NCBI GenBank assembly: GCA_019096065.1
Contig: JAGUCH010000008.1
Coordinates: forward strand, 4,779,001-4,843,000
DNA from: Paracyclopina nana
Lineage: Eukaryota; Arthropoda; Copepoda; Cyclopoida; Cyclopettidae
Reading direction: 5' to 3'
Length of the DNA: 64,000 nt
Below, one piece after another: positions 62,501-64,000 of this stretch. Under the pieces are notes generated by a model. The model was not told the origin of the DNA, did no database searches, and saw only the letters and a list, made by a program, of their open reading frames with translations. Numbering within the stretch: the stretch's first letter is position 1; every line of letters starts with the position of its first letter. The position numbers and the translations under genes are program-made.

Positions 62501-64000
62501 CCCTCAAGGTTGTAAGTAATCGTCCTATTTTGGTCAATGTCTTCCGCAGTGACAGTCAATATTTCAGTGTCTTTGGGTACATTTTCCTTCAGAAAAACTT
62601 CATACAAATTTTGCTTAAAAATTGGACTGTTGTCATTCACATCATCAATGGCTATTTGTAGGCTGCCACGTTGAATTTGAGGCTTGAATTGGCTGGCAAC
62701 CAAGTCAGCATTGATATCTTGAACAAGCACGACAAGTTTGAAACTTTCAGCCGTTTCTCTGTCCAGTTCTGCAATTGTGAACAATTCACCTGTATCGGAA
62801 TCAATTTCGAATACATCAGATACATTCAGGCCAAAAACCATTATTCCATTCTCATTTCTGGCCTCAGAGCTGTTGAAGTCAATGCTGAACCGAAGTTGAG
62901 CACTTTGATCAGGATCATTGGCAATTATTCTTCTGATGAAGTAACCTGTTTGGATGTCCTCCTTGATGACAACTGGCAAAAGAGAATCTTCGTTCAAAAC
63001 GGGAGCTTTGTTATTGACATCATCAATGGATACATTGACATTTGTCACTCCAAATCTTCTGGATTCACCAAGACCTCCATCAAAAGCTGTCACTTCCAAA
63101 AAGTAAGATGAGGTCCTTGGCAACGTGAGATCTGGATCCAAACTAGCTCCTCTGCTCACCAGGATTTTGCCAGATTCAGGTTCAATCACAAACTTGTCTT
63201 TGGCACCAGAGGTGATTCTGTAGACAACTTCATTGAACACATTGCTTCCATCCAGATCTTGAGCAAAAACTTGGATCACTTCAGTGCCACTTGTGGTATC
63301 CTCTCGCACATTCACTCTGTAGAAAGCCTCTTCAAAAATGGGATCATGGTCGTTTTCATCAAGCACAAACACTTTGACAAGCACATCACTGGTCAGCTGA
63401 GGAGTACCAAGATCATAAGCTCTGACAGTCAAGTTGAACACTCGATTTCCGTCTGCATCAGGAGCTATTTTCTCGTAATCAACAATACCAACAGGAATGA
63501 CTTGTCCTGACACACTGTCAATTGTGAAATTCCCATTGGAATTTCCTTGAACAATTGTATACCTTACAGCAGAATTGTCAGTGCCATTCTCATCACTGTC
63601 AGTAGCACTGACGAAAAAAGGCTCACTAAATTGCAGGGAATTTTCTCTCAGGTGAACACTGTAGTTTTCTTGGTCAAACTTGGGTGGATTGTCATTCACA
63701 TCAGTGAGATGAATCAGGAGTTCCACAGTGTTACGATTTCCCCTTCCAAGATCATCTCTCGCCTCCACAGAGAGGAAATGAAAATTGGTCTTTTCTCTAT
63801 CAAACACACTGGTGCTCACACTCGAGTTGCCCAATGAAATGATGCCAGTTTTTCGATCCAGCTCCAGTAAATCAGCCATAGGCCCATTTAACCCAGTGTA
63901 ACGTATGCCTTGCGTTCCATAGGTTCCAGAGTCTTTGTCCTCGGCCTTTATCCAAGCTATGGTTGCTCCTGGTTGAATATTTTCAGGTATGTACACTTCG
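59593..64000 (-). CDS. Cadherin-23-like protocadherin, 3' part (continues past edge)
   Basis: A large calcium-dependent adhesion protein. One uninterrupted exon encodes the last 1468 or so residues, and the frame is still open at 64000. Ten extracellular cadherin repeats are visible (the first possibly partial), joined by calcium-binding linkers: DVNDNPP, DENDHDP, DVNNKAP, DVNDNSP, DENDNAP, DVNDQVP, DFNDNAP, NINDHEP, DIDDNPP. Next comes a membrane-adjacent domain (IKFVFRSHPAEIRS, FLHFVNPDDNSV, IFKEFNVL), a membrane span (about 1233-1256 of the visible part) and a 211-residue tail. The membrane-adjacent domain, the tail motif NTNKHASEGSNPIW and the C-terminal TEL (class I PDZ ligand) match what I recall of CDH23, which binds harmonin. 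A fly Cad87A or Cad99C/PCDH15 relationship is the alternative. Confidence 0.92.
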   Translation of the reverse strand, partial: EVYIPENIQPGATIAWIKAEDKDSGTYGTQGIRYTGLNGPMADLLELDRKTGIISLGNSSVSTSVFDREKTNFHFLSVEARDDLGRGNRNTVELLIHLTDVNDNPPKFDQENYSVHLRENSLQFSEPFFVSATDSDENGTDNSAVRYTIVQGNSNGNFTIDSVSGQVIPVGIVDYEKIAPDADGNRVFNLTVRAYDLGTPQLTSDVLVKVFVLDENDHDPIFEEAFYRVNVREDTTSGTEVIQVFAQDLDGSNVFNEVVYRITSGAKDKFVIEPESGKILVSRGASLDPDLTLPRTSSYFLEVTAFDGGLGESRRFGVTNVNVSIDDVNNKAPVLNEDSLLPVVIKEDIQTGYFIRRIIANDPDQSAQLRFSIDFNSSEARNENGIMVFGLNVSDVFEIDSDTGELFTIAELDRETAESFKLVVLVQDINADLVASQFKPQIQRGSLQIAIDDVNDNSPIFKQNLYEVFLKENVPKDTEILTVTAEDIDQNRTITYNLEGSLETLKLIDVEARSGKVFIREKLDYEEITMVNFTIRAQDNGWPIRSSYVPVVIKILDENDNAPKFALATINITVREDTPPDTIVAKLQAEDKDSGEFGQITYFLDRTSANGKFKIDPESGELSIGAELLDREIQDKYTLIVQAYDNYHFGFPTGDSRHSFAQVVISVTDVNDQVPIFVEDDPSPHNCAIINEFHDTEEPILTARAIDGDDPRTPNGVVNYSIKAGNDLNLFRMEANGKLLPNKSLKGFYGNYSVTIQASDSGQPPNSAVKKFPICIQDFNDNAPRFISPPKNFTVRIPENTSLGAEVIAVQAIDIDIGSNGAIRYRLRPDPLGNYRNFDIDPETGMITLTQSLDRERQKMYEIRVEAFDLGIPTSLSTDLDMKIYVKNINDHEPQFLIEEFTANFTEHQSPGKERVKVVGTIDRDELDEDEETEISEVCYFIVSSDAPKGLFAVHPTKHELMTTKELDREKRDAYNIIIQATEDCIEPQGDNDFNDTAISSSMLKIKIYVNDIDDNPPEFMKRIFTGGIASDNDYGSSVLTVKARDRDINALLEYSVIGDILPSDNSENLEGIKNPPFLLDKATGDIILNFDPQKGMKGYFAFHVGVRDAFGHTDKATVQIYLVREDQRIKFVFRSHPAEIRSRMDDFRKVLSTATNSIVNVDKYVMHEDDTTKTDAFLHFVNPDDNSVMEVDTVLKMIDYKTEALDDIFKEFNVLHTEGADPKVVKAMAQDTVIMIGLVGLNVFQTIVIALILSFCCNQRKKYRRRLKATTIGNTIISDTLLKKVQAGSNGEKVKSPNKEFVPNTNKHASEGSNPIWMTSVAYDNMTFEHDLDDDDLDDNFIERLQQGDNNLDSLDVNVLNGTNKTNTLNTSDDGYAGSTIRVGSSITRMILSSSPPDTHRRSQPQSRTGSGSSGLGSASSRKNYAGLFHTQMPPVEKLGMDNMRNSKKNFYGFTTYDDDNIPRTEL

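Overview
This is nuclear DNA from an animal, most likely an arthropod. Every confident gene is split by GT-AG introns. Many introns in the conserved genes are only about 57-87 bp. There are AATAAA poly(A) signals, short inverted-repeat transposons and no bacterial features. The turtle-type immunoglobulin receptor points to an arthropod, and the very short introns and moderate GC would suit a small crustacean or a mite. The sequence alone does not settle which.

Layout. Positions 1-5.7 kb hold no confident gene: two short transposon relics, a tRNA-like sequence and a few weak exon-like stretches. Positions 5.7-16.0 kb on the minus strand carry a complete turtle (IgSF9-type) cell-surface receptor. 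I reconstructed it as 15 coding exons in consistent phase, giving about 1702 residues: five Ig domains, two FN3 domains, a membrane span and a long tail. Its probable first, untranslated exon and promoter lie at 28.88-29.05 kb, so most of 16-29 kb is probably its first intron. From about 30 to 50.7 kb I see no gene, only simple repeats and small dispersed repeats.

Positions 50.7-64 kb are compact. In order they hold an SLC35D3-like nucleotide-sugar transporter (minus, with an apparent 1-nt frameshift), TRIP4/ASC-1 (plus), SRP19 (minus), an unrecognised secreted poly-asparagine protein (plus), the cohesin acetyltransferase Eco/ESCO (minus), and the 3' part of a cadherin-23-like gene (minus) that runs off the right edge. 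TRIP4/SRP19 and the poly-Asn gene/ESCO are tail-to-tail pairs whose poly(A) signals imply overlapping transcripts. SRP19 and the poly-Asn gene are head-to-head across about 240 bp.

The genes do not form a pathway. Two are adhesion or recognition receptors (turtle, cadherin), one is a probable Golgi/ER transporter, and three are housekeeping genes (TRIP4, SRP19, ESCO). The least familiar material is the poly-Asn protein, the proposed distal turtle promoter with an ATG-free leader, the transposon families with recognisable target-site duplications, and short repeats whose ends resemble CTCF sites.
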